33,858 bases of DNA from Planctomycetota bacterium (GTDB lineage Bacteria; Planctomycetota; UBA1135; JAKEFM01), in contig JAKEFM010000147.1 of NCBI GenBank assembly GCA_022616055.1, positions 1 through 33,858 of the forward strand. Direction: 5' to 3'. The position numbers and the translations under genes are program-made. This document shows, one piece after another, positions 22,774-31,313 of the stretch. Positions within the stretch are counted from its first letter, which is position 1; each line of letters begins with the position of its first letter. Under the pieces are notes generated by a model. That model saw nothing but the letters and a program-made list of their open reading frames with translations. It was not told the DNA's origin and made no database searches.

Positions 22774-25263
22774 CTACCTCCCCGAGGGCCCCGAGGGCCC
22801 CCAGGAACTTGGCCCCGCGAAGTACTCGGCCCAGGCCGACCAGGGGGCGCGGACGGGGGCGGGCATCTCGGAGTCCCGCCCGAACACGGACTTCCAGAGG
22901 ATCTCGTTCCACTCGAATTCGGGCACCGCGTCCTCGACGGCGAGGTTCATCCCCTCGATCCGCTCCTGTCCGAAGGCCCCCGCGAGGTTCCTCTCGTCGA
23001 GGGGGACGGAGGGGCGGAGCGCCTCGTAGGGGGAGAAGTCCGGCTCGCTCGTGAAGGCGTTCCACATCGGGGTCGCCCCCGCGTCGTACTGCGACATCGG
23101 GGCGAGGCCGAGGATCAGCTCGATCGTCCGGAGGACCGAGGAGGTCGAGTAGAGGGTCGAGTCGGTGAACCCCCGCTTCGCCCACGGGGAGGCGACGAGG
23201 GAGACCATCCGGTGGGCGTCGACGTGGTCGGGGCCGTTCTGCGCGTCGTCCTCGACGACGAAGACCGCGGTCTCCCGCCAGAACCGCGACCTCGAGACCG
23301 CCTCGAGGATCCGCCCGAGAGCGAGGTCGTTGTCGGCGACCATCGCGCGCGGCGTCGGGCTCCCCTTCTTCGTCCCCGCCGTGTGGTCGTTCGGCAGGCG
23401 CACGATCTGGAGGCGCGGCATCGACCCCTCCCGTCCGAACCGCGCGAGCTCCTCCAGATAGGCGTCCGCCCGCTTCTGGTCGAGGTAGTCGAGGTCCCAT
23501 CCGCGGTAGGTCGGGCAGACATGGCCCTCGAGGGCCGGGAGGTTCCCCTCGACGCGCCCGTCGGGTCCCGGCTCCTTCACGAACTCGCCGTAGGAGCGGT
23601 AGGAGATCCCCGCCCGCGCGGCCTGGTCCCAGAGGTAGCCGGCCCGCGGGGCGACGAGCGGGTGGCGCCCCCCCTCGAACTCGTACCTGAGGCCCCCCGG
23701 GCCGTAGACCGTCGGCCAGGACTTCTCCGTGAAGTCGGTCGCGTAGGCCCCCGTGGACCACTGGTGGCCGTCGGCCGACACCTCCGCGTCCGCGTAGGTG
23801 TTGTCGAGGAGCACCCACCGCCTCGCGATCGCGTGGTGGTTGGGGGCGACCTCGGGGCCGAAGAGGACGAGGCGCGGGTCCCCCTCCCCCCGCTCGATCC
23901 CGCCGAAGAGCTGGTCGTACGTCCGGTTCTCCTTGATGACGTAGAGGACGTGGCGGATCGGCGTCGGTTCGCCCCGGCGGGCGGGGATCGGGTTCCCCTC
24001 CTCGCGGTGCGCCATCTGGAGCCGGTCGTCGCGGTAGGGGGTGTTGCCGAGGGTCCGGCGGGTGAGACCGCGCAGCTCCCCCCTCCCCGGCCGGGGGAAG
24101 GCCGAGAGGGTCCCCCTCATCAGGGAGCCGACCCAGAGCTCGGGGTCCCCCGCCTTCCGCAGCGGCGAGGTCGGTCCCGCCGGATTGGGCCCCGAGCCGA
24201 GCCCCTTGCCGGACAGGACGAGGAAGCGGTCCGTCTTCGCGAGGTGGGCGACCGCGGTCGGGTACCAGCCGGTCGGGACGAACCCCTCGATCCCCGTCTC
24301 CCCCTCCTCTCCGAGATCGAGGAGCGCGAGGTCGTTGTTGTCGGCGTTCGCGACGGCGAGGAGCGGCTCCCCGCCGGGAGCGAGGGCGAGGGCGTTCGGG
24401 GTCGTCCCCTCCGGAGCGCCGCGCGTGAGGGAGGTCTTCACGCGCTCGACGACCTTGAGGCTCGCGCCGTCGACGACGCAGACCGTGTCGTCGTTCGCGC
24501 AGGCGACGAAGAGGCGGCCGTCGGGCCCCTCGAGGACGGCGTTCGGGTGGGCTCCCACGGCGACCGTCGCGACCGGGGCGAGGCTCGCCCGGTCGAGGAC
24601 GAGGAGCCGCGCGTCGGCCCAGAGGGTGACGAAGATCCTCGTCCCGTCGCGGGAGACGCGGCAGGTGTAGGGGAGACGTCCGATGTCGGCGGACCGGACG
24701 ACGATCCGCTCCTTGAGGTCCACCTCGACGAGCCGGCGGCCGAGCTGGAGGACGGCGTAGGCGAGTCGCCTCCCCTCGCGCTCGAAGACGTCGATCCCGC
24801 CGACGAACGCCTCCTTCCCCAGGTCGGCCACCGCGATCTCCCCGTCCCGGCCGAGCCTCCCGGTCGAGCGGTCGACCGAGAAGAGCCGCAGGACGTTGTC
24901 GGCGGCGCCCGAGAGGACGAACCGCTTCCCCCCATCGAAGAAGGCCCCGCCGAGCCAGGCCCGCTTCACCTTCGCGCGGTCGGCCACGGCCCACCGCTCG
25001 AGGTCGACGATCGCCACGCCCTGCTCGCGCGCGCCCGACAGGACGACGGCGGCGAACCGCTCCTCCGTGTCGACGGCGACCGACATCGGGAAGTCCCCCA
25101 CCTCGAGGTGCCGGCCGTGCGGCGAGAGCGCCCAGCCGTTGGGGAGATAGGTGACCCCCTCGAGGGTCACGCCGGGACGCCGGTCCGGGGGGAGGTCGCC
25201 GGCCGCGCGGGACACGCACGCGGGAACGAGACCGAGGGCCAGGACTCGGAAGAGGGGATTCAC
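22774..25263 (-). CDS. YncE-like beta-propeller / phosphoesterase lipoprotein
   Basis: 829 residues. A short signal with Cys16 in LGLVPAC suggests a lipoprotein. Residues of about 30-430 form a YncE-type propeller of short repeats (DGTRIFVTLWADARLLVLD, 'HPNAVLEGPDGRLFVACAND', GWYPTAVAHLAKTDRFLVLSG). From about 435 comes a phosphoesterase/AcpA-phospholipase C domain of the alkaline phosphatase superfamily: 'VLYVIKENRTYDQLFGGI', APNHHAIARRWVLLDNTYAD, NDHTAGT and VVEDDAQNGPDHVDAHR. This is the known YncE/alkaline-phosphatase-family fusion of planctomycetes and relatives; it probably hydrolyses a phosphoester outside the cytoplasm. The GTG start at 25263 was chosen because the signal peptide begins there; the frame is open further upstream but without signal-like sequence. 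Confidence 0.87.
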   Translation of the reverse strand: MNPLFRVLALGLVPACVSRAAGDLPPDRRPGVTLEGVTYLPNGWALSPHGRHLEVGDFPMSVAVDTEERFAAVVLSGAREQGVAIVDLERWAVADRAKVKRAWLGGAFFDGGKRFVLSGAADNVLRLFSVDRSTGRLGRDGEIAVADLGKEAFVGGIDVFEREGRRLAYAVLQLGRRLVEVDLKERIVVRSADIGRLPYTCRVSRDGTRIFVTLWADARLLVLDRASLAPVATVAVGAHPNAVLEGPDGRLFVACANDDTVCVVDGASLKVVERVKTSLTRGAPEGTTPNALALAPGGEPLLAVANADNNDLALLDLGEEGETGIEGFVPTGWYPTAVAHLAKTDRFLVLSGKGLGSGPNPAGPTSPLRKAGDPELWVGSLMRGTLSAFPRPGRGELRGLTRRTLGNTPYRDDRLQMAHREEGNPIPARRGEPTPIRHVLYVIKENRTYDQLFGGIERGEGDPRLVLFGPEVAPNHHAIARRWVLLDNTYADAEVSADGHQWSTGAYATDFTEKSWPTVYGPGGLRYEFEGGRHPLVAPRAGYLWDQAARAGISYRSYGEFVKEPGPDGRVEGNLPALEGHVCPTYRGWDLDYLDQKRADAYLEELARFGREGSMPRLQIVRLPNDHTAGTKKGSPTPRAMVADNDLALGRILEAVSRSRFWRETAVFVVEDDAQNGPDHVDAHRMVSLVASPWAKRGFTDSTLYSTSSVLRTIELILGLAPMSQYDAGATPMWNAFTSEPDFSPYEALRPSVPLDERNLAGAFGQERIEGMNLAVEDAVPEFEWNEILWKSVFGRDSEMPAPVRAPWSAWAEYFAGPSSWGPSGPSGR

Positions 25264-25405
25264 TCGCGTCGCGAGCGGAGCGTGCGGGATCTCGAGAGCC
25301 CTCCCCGGATTCGGCGGGCGCGGATGATGAAGCCCTGGCCCCCGGAACACAATCGCCCCCGCGGGCGGGGCGGCGGGCCGGGGAGACTGGCCTCCCCACC
25401 CCGGT

Positions 25406-26137
25406 TCAGGAGCCGCGAGGAGGCCGGAGGAGTCGCGAGACCGGCATCCCTTGAGGCAGGAGCCGCCCGTCGCGCCGGAGCCTGCGGATCTCCAAGAGCC
25501 GGGTCCGCCAGTGCGCGGAGTCCCGCGCCTGATGCCAGGCGATCTCGCGCGAGATCGCACGCCGGCAGGCTCCATCCGAGGAGCGCCCGCCGAGCCGGCG
25601 AAGGAGCGGCAGCCGATCCTCGACGCGGAACGCGTGCCGCGCGGCCCATCGGAGAAGACGACGCGTCGGTCTCTCCTCCTCCGCCAGCCGGATCTGCACG
25701 AGCCTCGAGATGACGTCGTAGTCGGCGAGCCGGCGGGTCCTCTTCAGGGCGACGAGATCCTCGATCGCGACGACCGGGACCTCCCCCCACGGTGTGCGGG
25801 AGGGCCGCGCGCGCCGGCGCGCCTCTTCGAAGGAACGGACGCGAGGGGGACACGCCATCACGTCGAGATAGACGGGGAGCGGGCGCCCGGGGATCCAGAA
25901 GTGGAACCCGTGGCCGCGGCGAGCGAACCGGGACGTGACCGGAGGGGTGAGCTTGTGGACCCGGGCCCGGCACCTCGCCAGCGCCCGGAGGAGCCGCCGC
26001 AGGTTCGGCCCCGTCGGGCGCACCCAGATGTCGAGGTCTTCCGAGGAGAGCGCGGCGCCGTAGAGGACGGAGGCCTGGCCGCTGATCAGGAGGTACTCGA
26101 CGCCGGAGCGCTCAAGGCTCCGGAAGATACTTCGCAT
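25406..26137 (-). CDS. Nucleotidyltransferase-fold protein
   Basis: 243 residues. 'VEYLLISGQASVLYGAALSS' followed by EDLDIWVRP and PVYLDVMACP gives a complete Pol-beta-type site: a GQA/YGA loop with Asp34, Asp36 and Asp92. This resembles stand-alone nucleotidyltransferases of the AbiEii/MNT kind, several of which are toxins or antitoxins that modify RNA or a protein partner. The C-terminal third (about 165-243) is Arg-rich and helical. The ATG at 26137 lies inside the preceding small gene (26-nt overlap), so translation is probably coupled. It follows that small gene and precedes the phosphoesterase gene on the same strand. Function as a toxin is inference only. Confidence 0.75.
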   Translation of the reverse strand: MRSIFRSLERSGVEYLLISGQASVLYGAALSSEDLDIWVRPTGPNLRRLLRALARCRARVHKLTPPVTSRFARRGHGFHFWIPGRPLPVYLDVMACPPRVRSFEEARRRARPSRTPWGEVPVVAIEDLVALKRTRRLADYDVISRLVQIRLAEEERPTRRLLRWAARHAFRVEDRLPLLRRLGGRSSDGACRRAISREIAWHQARDSAHWRTRLLEIRRLRRDGRLLPQGMPVSRLLRPPRGS

Positions 26138-26303
26138 CGTGGAAGGCCTGGAGGTCCTTGATCCGGGTGCGGAGGCGCCAGGACCGGCGCAGGCGCTCCT
26201 CGGGCGTGAGGCCCCGCCACCACTCGTAGTAGAGGTCGAGCTCGGGAAGGGGATCTTCCGCCGCGACGCGACGGCGGCTCCGCCGGGGTTTCCGTCGCTT
26301 CAC
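26112..26303 (-). CDS. Small partner of the nucleotidyltransferase
   Basis: 63 residues. A strongly basic start (about ten Arg/Lys in the first 12 residues) is followed by an acidic/aromatic core 'PELDLYYEWWRGLTPEERLR' and 'RSWRLRTRIKDLQAFHDAKY'. I recall short xPEERLRRxxxLRxRIxDLxAxHD proteins beside nucleotidyltransferase genes, so it is likely a real gene. It starts at GTG 26303 with AAGG 5 nt upstream and overlaps the next start by 26 nt. A regulator or antitoxin role is a guess from size and linkage. It is divergent from lipB. Confidence 0.6.
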   Translation of the reverse strand: MKRRKPRRSRRRVAAEDPLPELDLYYEWWRGLTPEERLRRSWRLRTRIKDLQAFHDAKYLPEP

Positions 26304-26347
26304 CGGAGCCTTAGATAGCGCCCCGGACCTCCAGGGAACAAGCGCGC

Positions 26348-26353
26348 TATCAT
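26348..26353 (+). promoter_or_regulatory. Candidate -10 box upstream of lipB
   Basis: TATCAT, one mismatch from TATAAT, lies 24 nt before the lipB GTG in the 74-bp divergent gap. The leader would be short with no clear Shine-Dalgarno. No convincing -35 is seen. Confidence 0.35.
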
Positions 26354-26377
26354 CGCAGCCGCCCCTCGGGGCACGCC

Positions 26378-27043
26378 GTGACCACCGAGTGCCGCCTCCT
26401 CGACCTCGGCTTCCTCGGCTACGCCGAGGCGCTCGCCCTCCAGACCGATCTCGTCGAGCGGCGGGCGCGCGGCGAGGCCCCGGACACCCTCCTCCTCGTC
26501 GAGCATCCCCCCGTCGTCACCCTCGGCCGCCGCGCGAAGCGCGAGGACCTGGCCGATCCGGGTTGCCCCGTCTTCGAGATCGCGCGCGGCGGGGAGGCGA
26601 CCTACCACGGACCGGGTCAGCTCGTCGGCTACCCGATCCTGAAGCTCGACGAACGACGGATCGGCCTCCACGGCTACCTCCGCGCCCTCGAGGAGACCCT
26701 GATCCGCACCCTCGCGGACTTCGGGATCGAGGGGTCTCGCCGCGAGGGGCTCACCGGCGCCTGGGTCGGCCCGCGGAAGATCGCCTCGATCGGCGTCGCC
26801 GTGCGCCGCTGGGTCTCCTACCACGGCTTCGGGCTCAACGTGAAGACGGAGCCCGCCGCCTTCTCCCGGATCCGGCCCTGCGGCCTCGACCCCTGCGTCA
26901 TGACCTCGATGACGGCGCAGGCGGGTCGCGAGGTCTGCATGGCGGACGTGAAGGCCCGGGTCGCTGCGCGCTTCGCCGAGGTCCTCGGCCTCGATCTCGT
27001 CCCGGGCGCCGCCCCCGCCGCCCCCGTCCCCTCGACACCGTGA
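26378..27043 (+). CDS. lipB: Lipoyl(octanoyl) transferase
   Basis: 221 residues, normal length. It transfers octanoyl from acyl carrier protein to lipoyl domains, the first step of endogenous lipoate synthesis in the cytoplasm. Motifs: 'RGGEATYHGPGQLVGYPIL' (70-88), GPRKIASIGV with catalytic Lys134, and CGLDPCVMTSM with acyl-carrying Cys173. VSYHGFGLNV (146-155) completes the active site. The start is GTG 26378. lipA is not in the window. The C-terminal Ala/Pro tail (PGAAPAAPVPSTP) is low complexity and likely unstructured. Confidence 0.95.
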   Translation: MTTECRLLDLGFLGYAEALALQTDLVERRARGEAPDTLLLVEHPPVVTLGRRAKREDLADPGCPVFEIARGGEATYHGPGQLVGYPILKLDERRIGLHGYLRALEETLIRTLADFGIEGSRREGLTGAWVGPRKIASIGVAVRRWVSYHGFGLNVKTEPAAFSRIRPCGLDPCVMTSMTAQAGREVCMADVKARVAARFAEVLGLDLVPGAAPAAPVPSTP

Positions 27044-27079
27044 GCGCGGGGGGCCGCGGCCCCCTGCCGCGCGCAGCCG

Positions 27080-28504
27080 CTACAGGATCACGATCGGCAC
27101 CGCGGGTCCCAGGTCGACCGCCCCCGCTCCCGGGACCAGCGTGGCTGGCTGGAGGAAGAGGACCAGGGTCGAGAAGAGCGGATCCGGGGCCACCGCCGCC
27201 GAGATCGAGGCCGTCCCCGTGGCGTCGAGCGTTCCCGACGCGAACAGGACGAGAGAGCCGGGATCGAGCAGGAGCGCCCCGCCGACCCCTGGGATCGGGA
27301 GGAATCCGGGGGCCCCCGACACCCCGAGGGCGAAGACGCTCGACGCCGCTCCCTTCACCTCGAGGGAGAACGACCCTCCGGGGCTCGAGAGGGGCGGGTT
27401 GAGTCCCAGCGAGGGAAGGGGGGCGGAGGCGGTCGAGACGCCCGATCCGCTGATCGCTTGGCCGGGGAGCACGGGGCACGACGGGCTATAACCCGGCAAG
27501 CCGGGGATCAGTGCGAGGCCGGGAGCGAGCAGGACGGTCGACGCCGAGGAGGTCACGGCATGCCCTCCGTCCCCGCCTTCGCAGCAGCCCATCAGGGGGA
27601 CGAAACCGTATCCGTCCCCGCCCTCCCCTCCCGCGATCGCGACCGGTGAGCCGCCGGCGACGCGCACGACCGCCCCGCTCGCCACCGAGAGCCCGTGACC
27701 GGCGTCCAATCCCCTCCACTTTGGAACGGGGCTGCCAAAGCTCGGACAGGCGATCGAGATGGCGTCCGAGCCCGTGAGGTTGGTGCGAGCGAGAATGGAC
27801 TGGGAAGCGCCGTCGATCTGCAGGGCCGTCGAACTCGTGACCCCCTGGATGGACGAGTCGTTGACGGACAGGTTCGTGCCGGAGGCCGATATGCCCGCCC
27901 GAGCGCACGCAGCGTTGTAGTTGTCGCAGAACAGGGAACATCCCGACACCTGCGACCCCGAGACAGCGACGTGGTCGAGGAGGACGAGCGTCGAAGCGGT
28001 TGCGCTCAGCCCGTGGAAGTAGTACCCCGGCTCGAGTTGGAGGTTGGAGAGGAAGAGCGGGCCGATGCAATTCGCGACCGAGAGGGCGGAGGCCGAGGGC
28101 CAGCCGGAGCAGGGACAACTCAGGCAGAACGCTGGGGGGTAGACGGTGCTGATCTGCACCTTCATCCCCGCGATCAGGGCGAAGCTTCCCGCGGGGATTC
28201 CCGTGACCTGCACGGCGGCCGGCGCGGGCGGCGGGGAGGAGATCGCCGCCATGGAGACGGTCACGAGTCCGGGACCCACGCCGAGCACCCGGAGGGCCTT
28301 GTCCAGGACGAAGGGCGGGTAGGTCCCGGCGACCACGAGGACCGTGTCGCCCGGTGAGGCGGCGTTCACGGCGGACTGGATGTCGTTGAACTGGCCGCCG
28401 CCCCCGGGAGGGGAGACCGTCCAGACGGTCGCGAGGGTGAGTCGCGGAAGGAGGAGCGCCGAGAGAGCGGTCGCCACGGTCCGGAGTCGGCGGCGTGCGT
28501 CCAT
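27080..28504 (-). CDS. Secreted parallel beta-helix protein with a C-terminal beta domain
   Basis: 474 residues. The signal peptide ends near residue 25 (PRLTLATVW). 'FNDIQSAVNAASPGDTVLVV' followed by AGTYPPF is the classic start of a right-handed beta-helix (DUF1565/pectate-lyase-like), and strand-turn repeats follow to about 370. A Cys-rich insert (FCLSCPCSGW, CSLFCDNYNAAC) suggests disulfides. The last 100 residues (PPLSSPGGSFSLEVKG ... DATGTASISAAVAPDPLF) form the C-terminal beta domain seen in two other proteins here. No catalytic residues are recognised, so a structural or carbohydrate-binding surface role is likely. The ATG at 28504 has GGAGG 7 nt upstream. Confidence 0.8.
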   Translation of the reverse strand: MDARRRLRTVATALSALLLPRLTLATVWTVSPPGGGGQFNDIQSAVNAASPGDTVLVVAGTYPPFVLDKALRVLGVGPGLVTVSMAAISSPPPAPAAVQVTGIPAGSFALIAGMKVQISTVYPPAFCLSCPCSGWPSASALSVANCIGPLFLSNLQLEPGYYFHGLSATASTLVLLDHVAVSGSQVSGCSLFCDNYNAACARAGISASGTNLSVNDSSIQGVTSSTALQIDGASQSILARTNLTGSDAISIACPSFGSPVPKWRGLDAGHGLSVASGAVVRVAGGSPVAIAGGEGGDGYGFVPLMGCCEGGDGGHAVTSSASTVLLAPGLALIPGLPGYSPSCPVLPGQAISGSGVSTASAPLPSLGLNPPLSSPGGSFSLEVKGAASSVFALGVSGAPGFLPIPGVGGALLLDPGSLVLFASGTLDATGTASISAAVAPDPLFSTLVLFLQPATLVPGAGAVDLGPAVPIVIL

Positions 28505-28695
28505 CGGGGAACCTCCGCGCCTGCGAATCCCCCCCCATCCCCGCCGGGCCGGGCACGGGGAGGCGAGCAGCGAGCGCCACTCTACTCCCGATTCCTGGAG
28601 TCCTCACCCGGATGGTCCTACCGGCCCACTCGAGGCCTCGAGACCATGCCCCGGCTACCCGACTCCGGGCGGCACGTTACGATTCCTCCTTAGCC

Positions 28696-30033
28696 TTGCG
28701 CACCGAGCAGGAACGAAGGATCGCGCATCTCTACCGGCGGGCCGGGTTCGGACTCTCTCCCGCCGAGCTCCCGGCGGCGGTCGCCCGAGGCTTCGAGGCC
28801 TGCGTCGAGGAGCTCCTCCACCCCGAGAAGGTGGAGGACCCGATGGGCGAGGCCCTCGAGCGCCTCGAGGGGGAGATCTTCGACCTGACGAACCTCGAGG
28901 ACGCCCAGTCCTGGTGGCTGTATCGGATGGTCCACACGGCCCGGCCGCTCGAGGAGAAGATCGCCCTCTTCTGGCACGGCCACTTCGCGACCGGGGCGGG
29001 GAAGGTCGACAACGTCGCGCTCCTCGTGCGCCAGAGCGAGCTCTTCCGCGCGAAGGGGCTCGGGCGGTTCGCCGACCTCCTCGGCGCGGTCTCGCGCGAC
29101 GCGGCGATGCTCCTCTACCTCGACGGGGCGCGCTCGACGAAGCGGAAGCCGAACGAGAACTTCGCCCGGGAGCTGCTCGAGCTCTTCACCCTCGGCCGGG
29201 GGAACTACACGGAGGGGGACATCCGCGAGCTCTCCCGCGTCTTCACCGGCTGGAAGGTCCGCGAGGGGGAGGCGGTCGCCGAGCCGAAGGAGCACGACAA
29301 CGGTCCGAAGACCCTCTTCGGCGAGACGAAGCCCTGGAAGCCCGAGGAGATCTGCGAGCGCCTCGCCGCCTCGGAGGCGACGGCAGCCCGGCTCGCCGGG
29401 AAGCTCGTCCGGTTCTTCGTCTCCGATGCGGGCGTTCCGGATCTCGAGGCGGAGGTCGCCCGGGGCTGGCTCGCGTCGGGCGGGGACATCCGGGGGGCGC
29501 TCGGGACGATCCTCCGCTCTCCCGCATTCGTCTCCGAGCCGGCGCTCCGCGCGAAGGTGAAGAGCCCCGCCGAGTTCGTCGTCGGCGCGATCCGGGAGCT
29601 CGGCATCGGCGTGCCCGTGCGCCGCCTGCCGGGTCCGATGGCGAAGATGGGACAGGCGCTCTTCAACCCTCCGAGCGTGAAGGGGTGGGACGGGGGCCTC
29701 GCCTGGATCAACACGGCGACCCTCTTCGAGCGCGCGAACTTCGCGAACACCCTCGTCACCTACCGCGTCCGGAAGGCCGACGGCCGCCCGTTCGACCCGG
29801 AGACGTGGGTCGGGGCCGACGCGGACGGGCCCGCCGTCGTCGGGACGTTCCTCGACGCGCTCCTCGACGGGCACGCTCCCCCGGCGACGCGGGAGGCGCT
29901 CGAGAACTACCTCCGGATGAAGGGGGAGAAGGGGATCCTCGGGCCGTTCCGCCGGACGAAGCGGGGCCTCGACGAGAAGGTCCGCGGGCTCGCGCGGCTC
30001 ATCCTCTCGAGCCCGGAGTACCAGCTCGCATGA
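28696..30033 (+). CDS. DUF1800 family protein
   Basis: 445 residues. 'HLYRRAGFGLSPAEL' (11-25), FWHGHFATG (92-100), 'PNENFARELLELFTLG', VFTGWKV, FNPPSVKGWDGGLAWIN and a C-terminal LARLILSSPEYQLA are all hallmarks of DUF1800. The family is nearly always encoded next to DUF1501 and is thought to work outside the cytoplasm with it; the biochemical role is unknown. The TTG start at 28696 is chosen because the conserved domain begins there; upstream in-frame sequence is low complexity. No Shine-Dalgarno is visible; a TACGAT at 28678-28683 could be a -10 with a very short leader. The stop overlaps the DUF1501 start in ATGA. Confidence 0.9.
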   Translation: MRTEQERRIAHLYRRAGFGLSPAELPAAVARGFEACVEELLHPEKVEDPMGEALERLEGEIFDLTNLEDAQSWWLYRMVHTARPLEEKIALFWHGHFATGAGKVDNVALLVRQSELFRAKGLGRFADLLGAVSRDAAMLLYLDGARSTKRKPNENFARELLELFTLGRGNYTEGDIRELSRVFTGWKVREGEAVAEPKEHDNGPKTLFGETKPWKPEEICERLAASEATAARLAGKLVRFFVSDAGVPDLEAEVARGWLASGGDIRGALGTILRSPAFVSEPALRAKVKSPAEFVVGAIRELGIGVPVRRLPGPMAKMGQALFNPPSVKGWDGGLAWINTATLFERANFANTLVTYRVRKADGRPFDPETWVGADADGPAVVGTFLDALLDGHAPPATREALENYLRMKGEKGILGPFRRTKRGLDEKVRGLARLILSSPEYQLA

Positions 30034-31265
30034 AGCGGGGCATCGACCGTCGCGAGTTCCTCCGCGGCGCGTTCGCCGCCGTCGGCGTCGGGGCGGCGGT
30101 CCCCTCGGTCTTCGCCCGGGCGCTGCGCTTCCAGGAGACGCGCTCGGCGACCGATCCCTCCGGCCGGATCCTCGTCGTCGTCCAGCTCACGGGGGGCAAC
30201 GACGGCCTGAACACGGTCGTCCCGTTCGCCGACGACCTCTACCACAAGGCGCGCCCGAACCTCCGGATCGAGACGAAGGACGTGCTGCGGCTCGACGACC
30301 GCGTCGGCCTCCACCCCGCCCTCGCGCCCCTCAAGGGCCGCTTCGACAAGGGGGAATTCGCGATCGTCCAGGGGGTCGGCTACCCGAATCCCGACCGGTC
30401 CCATTTCCGCTCGATGGAGATCTGGCACTCCGCCCGCGTGGAGGGCCCTCTCCCCCGCGCGGGATGGCTCGGTCGCGTCGCCGACGGCGCGGGCGCGCCC
30501 CCGACCCTCCTCGTCCACCTCGGAACGCCCCTCCCCTTCGCCCTCGAGCGCGAGGCGGGGAGCGTGCTCGCCTTCGACGGAGTCGACGCCTTCTCGATGG
30601 CGGGCGACCGCAACTTCCCCCAGGACCGCGACGCGCAGCTCGAGGCCTTCCGGAAGATCTGCGAGTGCCGGTCGCCGGGGCCCGGCTCCTACGCCGAGGT
30701 CGTCCGCGCCACGGCCTCCTCGGCGCTGGCGAGCGCGGAGGAGGTGAAGGCCTGCCTCGGCCGCGGGCAGAACAAGGCGACCTACCCCTCCGGCCAGCGC
30801 CTCGCCCTGGTCGCCCGGATGATCGCGGGCGGGATGAAGACGCGCCTCTACTACGCCTCGGTCTCCGGCTTCGACCACCACGCGAACCAGAAGGGGGCGC
30901 ACAGCAACCTCCTCGGCCAAGGCGCCTCCTCCATCGACGCCTTCTTCCAGGACCTCGAGGCGGCCGGCCGCGCCAAGGACGTGGTCGTGATGGCCTTCTC
31001 CGAGTTCGGCCGCCGCGTCGAGGAGAACGGGAGCGGCGGCACCGACCACGGGACGTCCGGGCCGGTCTTCCTCTTCGGCCCCGGCGTGAAGGGGGGACTG
31101 CACGGCGCGCCGCCGAACCTCGGCGACCTCGCCGACGGCGACCTCAAGTTCGCGATCGACTTCCGGTCGGTCTACGCGGCGGTGCTGCGCGATTGGCTCG
31201 GCGCCGATCCGGCGGCGGCGCTCGGAGGGGAGTTCGCGCCCGTCCCCGTGTTCGCCGCGAGCTAG
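30030..31265 (+). CDS. DUF1501 family protein, Tat-exported
   Basis: 411 residues. A twin-arginine signal (DRREFLRG, then a hydrophobic AFAAVGVGAAV) implies folded export. The body is the DUF1501 part of the alkaline phosphatase superfamily: 'VVVQLTGGNDGLNTVVPF', YPNPDRSHFRSMEIWHSA, SGFDHHANQKGAHSNLL, 'FSEFGRRVEENGSGGTDHGT' and SGPVFLFGPGVKGG. The Asp/His residues in DHHA and TDHG probably bind metal. It partners DUF1800, to which it is translationally coupled by an ATGA overlap. Related genes are sulfatase-like, but the substrate is unknown. Confidence 0.93.
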   Translation: MKRGIDRREFLRGAFAAVGVGAAVPSVFARALRFQETRSATDPSGRILVVVQLTGGNDGLNTVVPFADDLYHKARPNLRIETKDVLRLDDRVGLHPALAPLKGRFDKGEFAIVQGVGYPNPDRSHFRSMEIWHSARVEGPLPRAGWLGRVADGAGAPPTLLVHLGTPLPFALEREAGSVLAFDGVDAFSMAGDRNFPQDRDAQLEAFRKICECRSPGPGSYAEVVRATASSALASAEEVKACLGRGQNKATYPSGQRLALVARMIAGGMKTRLYYASVSGFDHHANQKGAHSNLLGQGASSIDAFFQDLEAAGRAKDVVVMAFSEFGRRVEENGSGGTDHGTSGPVFLFGPGVKGGLHGAPPNLGDLADGDLKFAIDFRSVYAAVLRDWLGADPAAALGGEFAPVPVFAAS

Positions 31266-31313
31266 GGCCCATCCGGGGCGCGGGTCCGCAGCCGTTCTCC
31301 CCCGCTGGGCTCC

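Noticed and set aside
22699..25713. 1004-codon open frame on the plus strand
   Set aside because: Antisense shadow of transaldolase start and the phosphoesterase gene.
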